Below are positions 7,371 to 16,123 of a stretch of 32,619 nt of DNA, piece by piece (position 1 is the stretch's first letter; each line of letters opens with the position of its first letter). The notes beneath the pieces were generated by a model. That model was not told where the DNA came from and did no database searches. It worked only from the letters and a program-made list of their open reading frames with translations. The DNA comes from an uncultured Muribaculaceae bacterium (GTDB lineage: Bacteria; Bacteroidota; Bacteroidia; Bacteroidales; Muribaculaceae). Location of the stretch: contig CANQRV010000033.1 of the NCBI GenBank assembly GCA_947626355.1, positions 1-32,619 of the forward strand, written 5' to 3'. The position numbers and the translations under genes were made by a program.

Positions 7371-8258
7371 TCACCAGCGCTTGATGATCTCCCACTCCTT
7401 GAAACGGAAATATGCAAGCGCCCATACCCCGATCACGACAATGAGGCCGATGATGTCGAGCCACACAAGACGCGTCATCGAGAGCACCTCTCTGGAGAAC
7501 CATGAGCGCTCCATGTAATGGCCGTCGGAGAAGAAGAGATGGGTGCCCCAGTGGAAAAGGATGACGTAGACAATCCAGAACACTATGTAGCAGCATATGG
7601 TCTTGAGGAATGCGTTTTTGGGCCATACGGCGCTGCCGAGGGCGTTGACGGCCTGCCCGACAAGGACATTGAGAATCACGACGGAAAGCACGAGCCTCAG
7701 GAACATGCGCATCTCTTCAGGCATGAGGCTTGAGAACGACCCGTCGGGCACGAAGCCGAAAGTGAGGATGTAGTCGATGGAGATGGTCTGGCAAGGCACT
7801 CCGGAAGCGGCGGCGTCGGAGCTGAACGCGAGCACCCTCACCCAGTCGGCGAAGAAGGTGGCGCCGATGTAAAGCAGCGAGCCGGCCACGATGTAAAGCA
7901 CGAAGAAGACGGAGAACTTCTCAAGCGAGGAAGCAGGGGTGAGGAGCAGCTGGCCGCGACTGGTCTTGTTGCCCAGCGGGAAATAGAAGAGGGAGGCGTA
8001 ATAGGCGGTCATGAACACGAAAAGGAAGGTAAACGACCTCATCTCGGCGCTCCAGGCGGGGTCGATCGGGGAATCGGTCGGAGAGTCGTAGTAGTCGGAA
8101 AACCAGGGCACCCCGAGACTCACCACAAGGGGAATCAGGATTGTGATGGCTGCGAGCATCAGCAGCCTGTTGCGGTTTTCGGTCACGAATTTCACCATGA
8201 ATGCGCAGAAGCGCGCCGGGGAGAATATCTGGCTGCAGGCAGGAAGAGCGGTTGTCAT
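7371..8258 (-). CDS. ABC-2-like membrane permease
   Basis: A 295-residue integral membrane protein with about six hydrophobic segments: residues near 32-54 (LMLAAITILIPLVVSLGV), 73-92 (TFLFVFMTAYYASLFYF), 115-140 (FSVFFVLYIVAGSLLYIGA), 187-212 (LRLVLSVVILNVLVGQAVNAL), 218-240 (ICCYIVFWIVYVILF) and 265-285 (DIIGLIVVIGVWALAYF). Its ATG overlaps the ATPase stop codon as ATGA, so the two are translationally coupled and form a transporter. Substrate cannot be read from the sequence; export of lipids or peptides, or a role in envelope stress, is typical for YtrA-controlled systems. Confidence 0.82.
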   Translation of the reverse strand: MTTALPACSQIFSPARFCAFMVKFVTENRNRLLMLAAITILIPLVVSLGVPWFSDYYDSPTDSPIDPAWSAEMRSFTFLFVFMTAYYASLFYFPLGNKTSRGQLLLTPASSLEKFSVFFVLYIVAGSLLYIGATFFADWVRVLAFSSDAAASGVPCQTISIDYILTFGFVPDGSFSSLMPEEMRMFLRLVLSVVILNVLVGQAVNALGSAVWPKNAFLKTICCYIVFWIVYVILFHWGTHLFFSDGHYMERSWFSREVLSMTRLVWLDIIGLIVVIGVWALAYFRFKEWEIIKRW

Positions 8259-9091
8259 TTGAAGATGGATTTGAGGGTTACGGGATCGGTGTGTGCGAAG
8301 TTAAAGAGGAGCTCGAGGTTGAGTCGCGACTCCTCGTCGCCGTCGGCGGGAATGATGACGGATGCTCCCCCGAGGGCCTTCTCCGAATAGAGTGCGCGGG
8401 CTATGAGCTCCTTGTCGAAGGTGTCGACAAACTGGAGACGGCGCTCGATCTCAGCCACCGGCTGGTCGAGGATGACCTCGTGGTTGTCGACTATGAGCAC
8501 ATGGTCGAGGATCTGGCCGACGTCGCGCACCTGATGGGTGGAGATGATGAAGATGCGGTTGTCGGTCATGGCTTTTGAGATAAAGCGCCTGAAAGCGGAC
8601 TTGCCGGGGATGTCGAGACCGTTGGTGGGCTCGTCGAGGAGCACGAGCTTTGTGTTGCAGGCCATGGCGAACGAGAGGAACACCTTCTTCTTCTGCCCCA
8701 TGGATAGGGCACCGAGGTTTTGATCGGGCGTCATGGAGAAAGTCTCGAGGTTGGAGATGAAATCCTCGTGTGAGAAACGGGGATAGAGGGCACCGTTGAC
8801 CCTCGCGAAGGTCTCGAGCGGCATGGATGGGAGGTCGAACTCCTCGGGGACGAGGAATATCTCGGAGAGTGTGGCGGGAAGACGGCGGCGGGTGTTGATT
8901 CCGTCGAGAGTCACATCGCCGGAGCCGGGGGTGAGAAGACCGGCGATGAGGTTGAGGAGAGTGGACTTGCCGGCTCCGTTGGAGCCGAGCAGACCGTAGA
9001 CGCCCCCTTCGGAGAGGGAGAGGGAGAAACGGTCGATCACGGGTGGCTTTCGCTTGCTGTAGCGGAAAGTGCAGTCGTTGATGGTGAGCAT
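8255..9091 (-). CDS. ABC transporter ATP-binding protein
   Basis: A 278-residue cytoplasmic ATPase with every nucleotide-binding motif in place: Walker A GSNGAGKST (36-44), signature LSMGQ (129-133), Walker B LVLLDEP (149-155), D-loop NGLD (157-160) and switch His186 in STHQ. The order and size fit an ABC-2/export-type subunit, as in the YtrB-like group. It is the first gene of the operon that continues with the permease, GntR regulator and microprotein. The start codon is preceded by a tandem heptad array (9099-9140) where a Shine-Dalgarno sequence would normally sit. Confidence 0.93.
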   Translation of the reverse strand: MLTINDCTFRYSKRKPPVIDRFSLSLSEGGVYGLLGSNGAGKSTLLNLIAGLLTPGSGDVTLDGINTRRRLPATLSEIFLVPEEFDLPSMPLETFARVNGALYPRFSHEDFISNLETFSMTPDQNLGALSMGQKKKVFLSFAMACNTKLVLLDEPTNGLDIPGKSAFRRFISKAMTDNRIFIISTHQVRDVGQILDHVLIVDNHEVILDQPVAEIERRLQFVDTFDKELIARALYSEKALGGASVIIPADGDEESRLNLELLFNFAHTDPVTLKSIFK

Positions 9092-9098
9092 GTTTTTT

Positions 9099-9140
9099 AA
9101 GAGTTAAGAGTAAAAAGTCAAGAGTCAAGAGTCAAGAGTC
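9099..9140. repeat. Six tandem 7-bp repeats in the ABC operon leader
   Basis: On the + strand, six heptads follow one another: AAGAGTT, AAGAGTA, AAAAGTC, then AAGAGTC three times. The array is in the 5' leader, 7 bases before the ATG of the ATPase. A related element lies at 16072-16116. The three identical units suggest recent slippage, so copy number may vary. Confidence 0.85.
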
Positions 9141-9167
9141 ATTCCAGGGGAGATGTCCGAAGGAATT

Positions 9168-9191
9168 AGTGTATTAGTATATTAATACACT
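9168..9191. promoter_or_regulatory. 24-bp palindrome, probable GntR (YtrA-type) operator
   Basis: AGTGTATTA (9168-9176) and its exact complement TAATACACT (9183-9191) flank a 6-base centre. The AGTGTA/TACACT half-sites match those known for YtrA-type GntR repressors. It lies directly after the -7 box at 9193-9200 and covers the predicted transcription start, so a bound repressor would block the operon that encodes GntR itself. Confidence 0.75.
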
Positions 9192-9192
9192 G

Positions 9193-9223
9193 CAAAGGTA
9201 AGCATTCTTTTTGAAACAGCAAA
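9193..9223 (-). promoter_or_regulatory. Predicted promoter of the ABC-permease-GntR operon
   Basis: Read on the minus strand, TTTG (9223-9220), a 19-base spacer, then TACCTTTG (9200-9193): an exact fit to TTTG-N19-TAnnTTTG. The start would fall near 9187, inside the palindrome, giving a leader of about 95 bases. Confidence 0.75.
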
Positions 9224-9324
9224 AAAAATTTTGGGAAAATATTCTTGCCGGTGGGGAAACATGCCGGAGGCATGGCGCTACAAGCCGGGTAGTGAACCAG
9301 TTACAATAGAGGATTATGCAAACA

Positions 9325-9354
9325 GGGAGGGCTGCCTGCGAAGGCAGCCCTCCC
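9325..9354 (-). terminator. Terminator hairpin of the giant T9SS protein gene
   Basis: A perfect 13-bp stem (GGGAGGGCTGCCT with its complement) closes on a GCGA tetraloop, 32 bases beyond the stop of the leftward gene ending at 9387. A short T-rich stretch (TGTTTG) follows on the leftward strand. A smaller hairpin CATGCC/GGCATG lies at 9260-9274. Confidence 0.75.
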
Positions 9355-9386
9355 GGGGTTTATATTAGTTTACTTATGCTGAAGTG

Positions 9387-12300
9387 TCAGCGGAGCTGGA
9401 GCTTGCGGCTCATGGCGCCGCTCGGGGTGTCGACCACAAGCATGTAGACGCCATTCTCAAGACCGGAAAGGTCGTGGAAGCCTCTGCCCTCCTCATCAAG
9501 CACTACCCTGCCGTCGACTGTGTAGAGCGCTACGGAGGTGTAGTCGCCGGTTACCGTCAGCGTCCTGCCGTCGAGGATGTAGGTCACATCGGCGGCTTCG
9601 ACTGTGTTGACGCCGGAGCTTGTCACTTCGATGTCGAGGGTAGCCAGCGGCGAATAGCCAGAAGTGTAGACGGAGCGAACACCAACGGTGTGGCGGCCGA
9701 GCGTCATGTCGCGGAGCTGCCAGGAGGTCTCGGAGGTCTCCCCTATCTTCACGCCGTCGAGATAAACCTCGTAGGCACCCTCGGCCCTCGGCATACGCCT
9801 GGGAGCGTAATACGGATTGTCGAAGAGAGAGGCGTGACCGAGGCGGACATTGTCGATCATCAGGATACTTCTCTGGGCGGATGTGCAGTGAATGGCCACA
9901 TACTTGGCCGAAGAGGGTATATCATAGCAGAGTTCATTCCACCATGCATCAACAGTTCGGTTCTCCTCAACCCAGATGAAGTCAACGGGCTCACAGCCGG
10001 TCTCGGAATAGCCAACCTGGATTGTCTCCGGATTCATGCCGTTGAGACTCATTGCATAGAAGCTGAATCTCACAGGCTCGGTGAAGAACAGACGCGGGGA
10101 GATGAACCAGTCGTCGTTGGCATCACCGTAAGAAGCGAAGTCAGCGAGCATCTTCTGGCCCTCATAAGGATAGATGCCCATCACGTCGCAGGCAGGCTCT
10201 GTAGCGTATGGATTGAATACCATGAACGCCATCGGCTCGAATACACCGGGCCACTCATAGCCTACGAAAGCACCGGTCTCACCGCCGTCGCCGTCGATAT
10301 ACTGCCAGCCGAACTTGCCCGGGGAGTTGATCTCGAAGTCGGGATGCTCCTCGAATCCGTCCTCGATCATGTCGGGGAAGTTCCATACAAGGAGCTGGTC
10401 GGAATCATATTCACCCTCGGCCACAGCCTGGAGGTTCTGCGGAGCCTGACGTTCTTCGGTGAGGTTGAGAGTGAGTGCATACTCATTTTCGGAAGAAAGG
10501 TCGAGCTCCTGCTGGATCAGGCCGAAGCCTTCCTTGCCGACCGAGAGGACATAACGGCCTTTCCATATGGGCGACACCTCGAGGATGCCCGTGGCGTCAA
10601 AAGCTCCTGTGTAATTGTGACTGCCATCCGCGTTGGCGAGGTTGTAGTATGCACCCTCGGCCTCGTTTTGCGGAGTGTCGGTGATCACGGTGAGCTTGAG
10701 AGTGGTCTCCATGTTGCGGCCGATGCTGTCGGCATAGCATATCGGAGACTCCTCGCCGCCGGCATAGACGGCCTTCACGCCATAGCGGTAGACACCCTGC
10801 GGAAGGGCATTCCATTCCAGATCGGCATATTCCCTCTCCTTGAGGCCGGAAGCGATCTGCGACCATTCGGTCTGCTCGGGATCAAGGGTGTTGACGCCAC
10901 GGTAGACGTTGTAGCGGATACGGTCTTCGACGGCCTTCCTGGGACCATTGTCAACATTCGACACATAGTCATCGGGGAATGTGTAGAGCTGCGGAGCGGC
11001 GATATCGGAAGACTTTGGAGCTTTTGCAGGCATCCATACGGGCTGGCCGTCGCCGCCGTAAGGAGCGGCCACGCTACGGAAGGCGAAGTTGGCCTTGAAA
11101 TCGGTGTTATCGAGATATGCCCACTGACCGGAAGTATAGTCGGAGCAATAGCAGTTGACACCGGGCACGAAATCCTCGCCGTTGTCGATAGAGAGGCTGA
11201 CGAAGCCGCTGTAGGCCACGCCCATCATATAGCCGTTGGGGCAATCGACAGGAGCCGGCAGGGTGAACTCCGACCATGTATCGTCGGTCATCGGCACATA
11301 GGTATTGCTGTAGAGCACACGGTCGGTAGGATTACCTTCCGCGTCAAGGTCGATGATGTAGACGTATACACTGTAATGGTTGGTGACGGATACCCTAGAG
11401 GCTATGTGGAACGAGCAACCATACACCACAGATGGAGTGCGGTTGACATGGCCGAAGATGGAATAACTGTTGCCGGATTCCATACCGAGCGAGCGCTCGA
11501 GGATTCCATTGTCATACCTCACTTCCCGGGGGTCGCCGAGGGGAGCCATCCATCTCACGGTCGAGACTTCGTCGGTCTGCGAGGCCACTACCTTATGGGG
11601 CGCCTTGAGGTTGTCGGCGAGGGTAATGTCGCCGAAGTCCATGTCGGCGTCAAGGTCGAATGTCGTGCTGTAGCTCATCAGGTTGTCGCGCTCCACCACA
11701 AGGCTGTAGCCGGCGTGGGCGAACACTGCGGGAATATCGAATGAGCCATCGGCGGCGGTAGTAGCGGTATATGCGTTGTAGCCGCCAAGCGATACTTTGG
11801 CATCGACGACAGCATCACCGACTGCATCGATTACGCGTCCTTTGACAGAATATTCCGGGAGAGCCCTCAGGGAGAAGTCGGCAGAACCGGTCTCGAGCTC
11901 CCTGATCTCGATTGTAGATGTCTCGTCCTCAAAGCCGAGAGCGGAGATTATGATGTCGTAGGTGCCGGCGGGGAGATACTCAAGGATGTACTCGCCATTG
12001 GTGTCGGAAACAGAGGTGTAGAGGCCGTCGGAGGTAGCCACGGTAGCACCCGCCACGGGGGCGCCATTGCTTGTCAGCACACCCTTCATGCATCCGTCAT
12101 GGTCTTCCTCGATGCGGATATTGCCGACGGTAAGACCAAAGTCAGGCTCTACAGAGCGATGGACGAAGCCGAAGTTGTAGTCGCCATCCTTATCCACAAC
12201 GGGGAGGGATGCGCGGAAAGTCCTTACACGGTCGCTGCGGAACTCATACTGCGTCACGCTGTCCTGCGCCATGGGAGTTGGCTCCGGGCCGAAGCTGACA

Positions 12301-14009
12301 GCAAGAATCTCAGTCACGTTCTTGTTGCCCGGGAGGGCATCAAACGTCACCTTATAATGCTGACCTTCCTTCATGGTCACCTTCGGAGAGATAAGATAGT
12401 CATGGGCCGGCATCTGATAGAAATAGCTATATGTAGACTGGGCGCCTGTCATCGGCCAGCCGGTATAAGTCCATCTGTTCTCGTCGCCATTGCCGTCGAT
12501 TACTTCCCATGTGTCGAATTCCTCCTGAGTGGCGAATCCGAATGTGTGGGGGACACTGACGGCAGGGCCGCAGACAACACGGTCGGACACCACCTCCACC
12601 GACTCGCCGCCGATGTTCTTCGCCTTCACGCGATAGGAATAGCGGGCGAGATCGGTGATGGTGTTGTCGATAAACTCAGACTCGCGGCAGTCGGTGGCCA
12701 CCGTCACGCCGTCGGAGCGCGTAATCTCGAACACAAGCGAAGAGAGGTCAAGATAAGCGTCAAACTTTCCATGGTCGGGAGCCGTCCATGTCAGCTTCGC
12801 CCCATATCCCTCGGGAGCAAGGATGAGGTCGCTCACAGGCATCGGGATGCCCTGGCCTACGAAGATGGTCTTCACGTATCGGTCGCCGCGGCCGGCCTCG
12901 TTGTGGCAGACCACCTTATATGAATAGAGGTCGTTGGCGGCCACATCATCGTGATATGTCATGGCCTCTCCCACCGCGGGAGACTCGAACGTCTTTATGA
13001 GCTCGTCGTCGCGGTAGACCTCCACCTTTGTGATTGACTCGAGCGTGCCGCCGCGGCCATATGTCCTGGTGGGATTGGTCCAGCTGAGAGTGATTCCGAG
13101 TGCACCTTCAGGATCGGGAGTCACCTCATAGTCGGAGACCTTGGCGGGAGCTCCGGCGGAAGCGACGGTGAACGGGATATGGAAATCGCCCATCAGACGG
13201 TCGTCGCCGAAGATGCCCACCTGCTCCGTGTTTGCGTTCCTGATATTGATCCTGCGCACCTCTTTATAGAGGTTGACCCATGTATAGACATGCCAGTATA
13301 GCTCGTTTGTATCGTTGTCGAAAGCGAGCGAAGTAGAATACATAATAGCCTTCTCAGGGTTGAAATCGAGATCACCCACGAGCGTACACTCGCCGCTGAC
13401 CTTGTTGACCTTATAAAGCCGGCCCCAGTAGGAGACGCCATACATCTCGCCGTCGTAGTTGACAGCGATGGCTTTGAGAGAGTCTTCGCTGTCATATTCC
13501 TCGTTTTTAAGGAGACCTGTGAACGACAGCAGCTTGGTGACATTTCCGGTCTCAAGGTCAACGCTCACGAGGTCTCCTCCACCCATCAGGCCGGAGAGTG
13601 CGTAGACGGTCTGTGTCTGATAGTCGTAGGTAGGAGATGAGAAGCAGATGCCCTGTTTCTGTCCGCCATAACTCTTAACGAGGCTGACAGAACCATCCTC
13701 GGTGTCATAGACATAGAGCGCATCGGAGTCATAGCCATAGTCCTGCTGCACATATTCAAACCAGTAGTATTTGCCGTCGACCATCACACCTGCACCAAGT
13801 GAGTTGCCGCTGGATATAGGATGAACCATAGTAAAGGTCTCGGGAGATGACAGGTCATAGTTGACTATACCTATCTCGGGCGACTGGTTGTCGAGCTGGC
13901 CGGTCAATAGCGACCAGACAGTCTTGGACTCCGCATGCACGCCAAAGGCTGTCGCCGAAGCGATGCACAGGGCTGACGCAAGGGTAGTCCATTTTTTCGT
14001 TCTGTTCAT
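9387..14009 (-). CDS. Giant T9SS-sorted surface protein, FN3 / choice-of-anchor J / carboxypeptidase-regulatory domains
   Basis: A 1540-residue exported protein. Signal peptide 1-26 (ends GVHA). Residues about 30-285 contain propeller-like blades (YYWFEYV, LYVYDTEDGS, LVSVDLETGNVTKL). Then come FN3-type domains (about 290-490), a choice-of-anchor J/cleaved-adhesin-like domain (about 490-635, DTWEVIDGNGDENRW), two CarboxypepD_reg-like domains (about 640-780, PVAGATVATSDG; VKGRVIDAVGDAVVDAKV), further FN3 and anchor-J modules including one near 1225-1390 (GWQYIDGDGGETGAF), and a T9SS type A C-terminal domain at 1467-1540 (LYTVDGRVV, LENGVYMLVV, RKLQLR). It would cross the outer membrane by T9SS and be attached to the surface. 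It follows the Omp28-like gene by 31 bases, so the two are co-transcribed. The ligand is unknown. A protein of similar architecture is encoded at 20937-24269. Confidence 0.88.
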   Translation of the reverse strand: MNRTKKWTTLASALCIASATAFGVHAESKTVWSLLTGQLDNQSPEIGIVNYDLSSPETFTMVHPISSGNSLGAGVMVDGKYYWFEYVQQDYGYDSDALYVYDTEDGSVSLVKSYGGQKQGICFSSPTYDYQTQTVYALSGLMGGGDLVSVDLETGNVTKLLSFTGLLKNEEYDSEDSLKAIAVNYDGEMYGVSYWGRLYKVNKVSGECTLVGDLDFNPEKAIMYSTSLAFDNDTNELYWHVYTWVNLYKEVRRINIRNANTEQVGIFGDDRLMGDFHIPFTVASAGAPAKVSDYEVTPDPEGALGITLSWTNPTRTYGRGGTLESITKVEVYRDDELIKTFESPAVGEAMTYHDDVAANDLYSYKVVCHNEAGRGDRYVKTIFVGQGIPMPVSDLILAPEGYGAKLTWTAPDHGKFDAYLDLSSLVFEITRSDGVTVATDCRESEFIDNTITDLARYSYRVKAKNIGGESVEVVSDRVVCGPAVSVPHTFGFATQEEFDTWEVIDGNGDENRWTYTGWPMTGAQSTYSYFYQMPAHDYLISPKVTMKEGQHYKVTFDALPGNKNVTEILAVSFGPEPTPMAQDSVTQYEFRSDRVRTFRASLPVVDKDGDYNFGFVHRSVEPDFGLTVGNIRIEEDHDGCMKGVLTSNGAPVAGATVATSDGLYTSVSDTNGEYILEYLPAGTYDIIISALGFEDETSTIEIRELETGSADFSLRALPEYSVKGRVIDAVGDAVVDAKVSLGGYNAYTATTAADGSFDIPAVFAHAGYSLVVERDNLMSYSTTFDLDADMDFGDITLADNLKAPHKVVASQTDEVSTVRWMAPLGDPREVRYDNGILERSLGMESGNSYSIFGHVNRTPSVVYGCSFHIASRVSVTNHYSVYVYIIDLDAEGNPTDRVLYSNTYVPMTDDTWSEFTLPAPVDCPNGYMMGVAYSGFVSLSIDNGEDFVPGVNCYCSDYTSGQWAYLDNTDFKANFAFRSVAAPYGGDGQPVWMPAKAPKSSDIAAPQLYTFPDDYVSNVDNGPRKAVEDRIRYNVYRGVNTLDPEQTEWSQIASGLKEREYADLEWNALPQGVYRYGVKAVYAGGEESPICYADSIGRNMETTLKLTVITDTPQNEAEGAYYNLANADGSHNYTGAFDATGILEVSPIWKGRYVLSVGKEGFGLIQQELDLSSENEYALTLNLTEERQAPQNLQAVAEGEYDSDQLLVWNFPDMIEDGFEEHPDFEINSPGKFGWQYIDGDGGETGAFVGYEWPGVFEPMAFMVFNPYATEPACDVMGIYPYEGQKMLADFASYGDANDDWFISPRLFFTEPVRFSFYAMSLNGMNPETIQVGYSETGCEPVDFIWVEENRTVDAWWNELCYDIPSSAKYVAIHCTSAQRSILMIDNVRLGHASLFDNPYYAPRRMPRAEGAYEVYLDGVKIGETSETSWQLRDMTLGRHTVGVRSVYTSGYSPLATLDIEVTSSGVNTVEAADVTYILDGRTLTVTGDYTSVALYTVDGRVVLDEEGRGFHDLSGLENGVYMLVVDTPSGAMSRKLQLR

Positions 14010-14040
14010 ATAGTTGGGAGTTGGTTAGTTTATTAGTTGA

Positions 14041-15954
14041 TCAGAGGATTGTCTTGATGGTCTTGCGGGAGCCGTCGGCGGCTACCGCCATGATGATGTG
14101 GGGACCGTGGATACCGTTGACGTCAAGCTGCGCCGTATCGGCATTGCCATCATATGAAGCCACGCATCTACCGTCGGCGGAGAAGACTTTCAGCATGACT
14201 ATCGAAGAAGCGGAAGCAGCCACGATGCGGCCATCTCTTGCCGAGATAGAGATTCCGCAGGCATCTGCCTGCATGGTATCCACTCCATCGGGAACGAAGA
14301 AGTCACGGAGCGAAAACTTCTCGGCATTGACGATCTCTCCGTTCCTGGAGTTGATGAGGAGCACGGCCAGCTCCGTGTTGGCATCCACCCGTATAGTCTC
14401 GGGCATCGCTATGGTCTCCTCGTGGATGACTTCCTCACCCTCCCTGATCTGGGCGGGAAGGCTCCCATCTATGCCATCGAAACCGTCGGAAATGTAGCGG
14501 GCCACGTCATGATACCACATATCGGCGCCGGGAATGGTGCCGGGAAGGTCCTCGAAGCCACCCATCTCGCCCATGCCGCCTCCGGCGTAATAATTGTTCT
14601 GCTCCCAGCCGTTGTATTTCAGGGGATTTCCCTGCTCATCATAGGCCACGTCATCGCAATGCACATCGTTCTCGATGATTACATAGCAGAGTCGAAGATT
14701 GGCCTCCTCGATATCGCGGGCGCTGAATAGTGAGGTGTGTGCCGTGAGGGTCCTTGACTCCGCATCTACCTCAGCGGTGAGTCCGAGGCCGATGTAATGG
14801 TCACGTTGCATCACCTGGTTGTAGTAGTAGTAGAGATTGCCGGGGTCACCTGTATTGGTGAGCTGGCGGTTGACTGCGCAGTGCGGATAGCCGCCCATGT
14901 TGAACTTGTCGAAGAGCCAGTCGGTATATTCGGGATATGCCATAGGATCTTCCCAGCCCTCGATACCGTTGTGGACAGCGATGCCGAGGAATGAGTCGGC
15001 ATATTCATCGTTCATGGCCTCCATGTTGGCTATGCCTCTGACGCAGTAGCCACACCAGGTGCCGGTGACCTCCTCGGCCACTACCCTGCGGGCGTAGGCG
15101 GAGACCTTGCCTTCCGTGGATGAAGTCTCACCATTTGCTTCCACAGTGAGCTGATAGGAGAGGGTCTCGTTTTTACCGATGCTGACCTCACCGTCGAAGG
15201 AGAAGGAGTTGGTGGCTCCGGCTTTCACTTTCTTATCGATTGTTTTGGTGTATGTCTCGCCGTCGCCGAAACGGTAGCTGACGGTAAAACCGTCGATGTC
15301 GGAGATGGATATATTGCTGACATGGCCGGAAACAGTGATGACGCCGGCCTTCTCCACGACTCTCGGAATCATGGAAGTCACTTCCAGACAAGCGGGCACA
15401 CCAGCCATGATGTCGTCGATCCAGAGTGTCGAACAGTCCTTGGTGTCATTTACGAAAGCGATAAAGACAGTCTTGCCGCTGTAGTCGGCGAGACTCACCT
15501 CATGGTCGGTCCAGTCGGCCTTCTCGGAAGCTATCGAGAAAACGGGAGCCGAGCGGTCGAAATCATCGGGAGTGTCGCCCTTTTCCGAGATATACACAGA
15601 ATAGCCGTCGCGGTAGTCGCGGTCGCCGGCCTTAGCCTTCCATCTCAAGACGGCCTGAGGGGAGGAGACGGTGGTAGCCGGGAGCACCATCCAGTCGTCG
15701 GAAGTGCCGGGGACGCGATACCAGGAAGTGCTGACCGCCGCCATGTTGCCGTCTTTATCGGCAGCCACAATCCAGGGGATGTCAATGTCGAAGCCCAGGT
15801 TCTTCATGTCGACCGATGGCTCGCATCTGTCGAGGTCGTATAGTCCGACCCCGTCGGGGAAACCGTTGCTGAAGTCGCAACTGAAATTGGTGTGCTGTGC
15901 CATAGCCGGCAGGAAGGCCGCGGCTGCAAGCGAAAATAGTAGATTATGTCTCAT
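14041..15954 (-). CDS. Omp28-family thioredoxin-motif protein with choice-of-anchor J and T9SS domains
   Basis: A 637-residue exported protein. The signal peptide 1-20 ends AMAQ. Residues about 20-190 form a jelly-roll choice-of-anchor J domain (CDFSNGFPDG, TLWIDDI). An Ig-like linker follows (about 195-285). An Omp28-related thioredoxin-like domain then carries Cys301-G-Y-Cys304 in TGTWCGYC, followed by HNGIEGWEDP and GGYPHCAVNR. The last 80 or so residues are a T9SS sorting domain (VFSADGRCV, GPHIIMAV, KTIKTIL). The frame is open upstream to 15990, but the ATG at 15954 gives the signal peptide. CxxC implies redox or structural-disulfide function at the surface; the exact role is unknown. 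It precedes the giant protein gene in the same transcription unit. Confidence 0.87.
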   Translation of the reverse strand: MRHNLLFSLAAAAFLPAMAQHTNFSCDFSNGFPDGVGLYDLDRCEPSVDMKNLGFDIDIPWIVAADKDGNMAAVSTSWYRVPGTSDDWMVLPATTVSSPQAVLRWKAKAGDRDYRDGYSVYISEKGDTPDDFDRSAPVFSIASEKADWTDHEVSLADYSGKTVFIAFVNDTKDCSTLWIDDIMAGVPACLEVTSMIPRVVEKAGVITVSGHVSNISISDIDGFTVSYRFGDGETYTKTIDKKVKAGATNSFSFDGEVSIGKNETLSYQLTVEANGETSSTEGKVSAYARRVVAEEVTGTWCGYCVRGIANMEAMNDEYADSFLGIAVHNGIEGWEDPMAYPEYTDWLFDKFNMGGYPHCAVNRQLTNTGDPGNLYYYYNQVMQRDHYIGLGLTAEVDAESRTLTAHTSLFSARDIEEANLRLCYVIIENDVHCDDVAYDEQGNPLKYNGWEQNNYYAGGGMGEMGGFEDLPGTIPGADMWYHDVARYISDGFDGIDGSLPAQIREGEEVIHEETIAMPETIRVDANTELAVLLINSRNGEIVNAEKFSLRDFFVPDGVDTMQADACGISISARDGRIVAASASSIVMLKVFSADGRCVASYDGNADTAQLDVNGIHGPHIIMAVAADGSRKTIKTIL

Positions 15955-16025
15955 ATAATAATGAATGAGGTTTAAGAATTCCGACGGCAAATTAAATAAA
16001 TCAAGATGGAAAAATAATCAAAAAA

Positions 16026-16044
16026 AGGCTTGAAAATCAAGCCT
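16026..16044 (-). terminator. Rho-independent terminator of the TPR-LuxR regulator
   Basis: AGGCTTGA/TCAAGCCT forms an 8-bp stem with an AAA loop. On the leftward strand it is followed by a run of seven T residues. It lies 80 bases past the stop of the regulator gene and separates it from the Omp28-like gene, so the latter needs its own promoter. Confidence 0.8.
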
Positions 16045-16071
16045 GTTAGATTTTGTCTATATGGTTCTAAC

Positions 16072-16116
16072 AAGAGTCAAGCGCTTCGCGCAAGAGTCAA
16101 GAGTGAATTGACTCTT
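16072..16116. repeat. AAGAGTC heptads interrupted by a GCGCTTCGCGC hairpin
   Basis: AAGAGTCAA (16072-16080), the palindrome-like GCGCTTCGCGC (16081-16091), AAGAGTCAAGAGTG (16092-16105), then TTGACTCTT (16108-16116), which pairs with AAGAGTCAA to give a 9-bp stem. The heptad is the same as in the array at 9099-9140, which points to a dispersed repeat family. It sits just after the stop codon of the regulator gene. Confidence 0.75.
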
Positions 16117-16123
16117 ATATAGA

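Noticed and set aside
9099-9140. CRISPR array
   Set aside because: Units are 7 bp with no spacers and there are no cas genes in the window.
9384-11744. A 786-codon + strand frame opposite the giant T9SS gene
   Set aside because: The minus strand holds a signal peptide, FN3 modules and a T9SS tail; the plus frame is Val/Glu/His-rich antisense with no domain.
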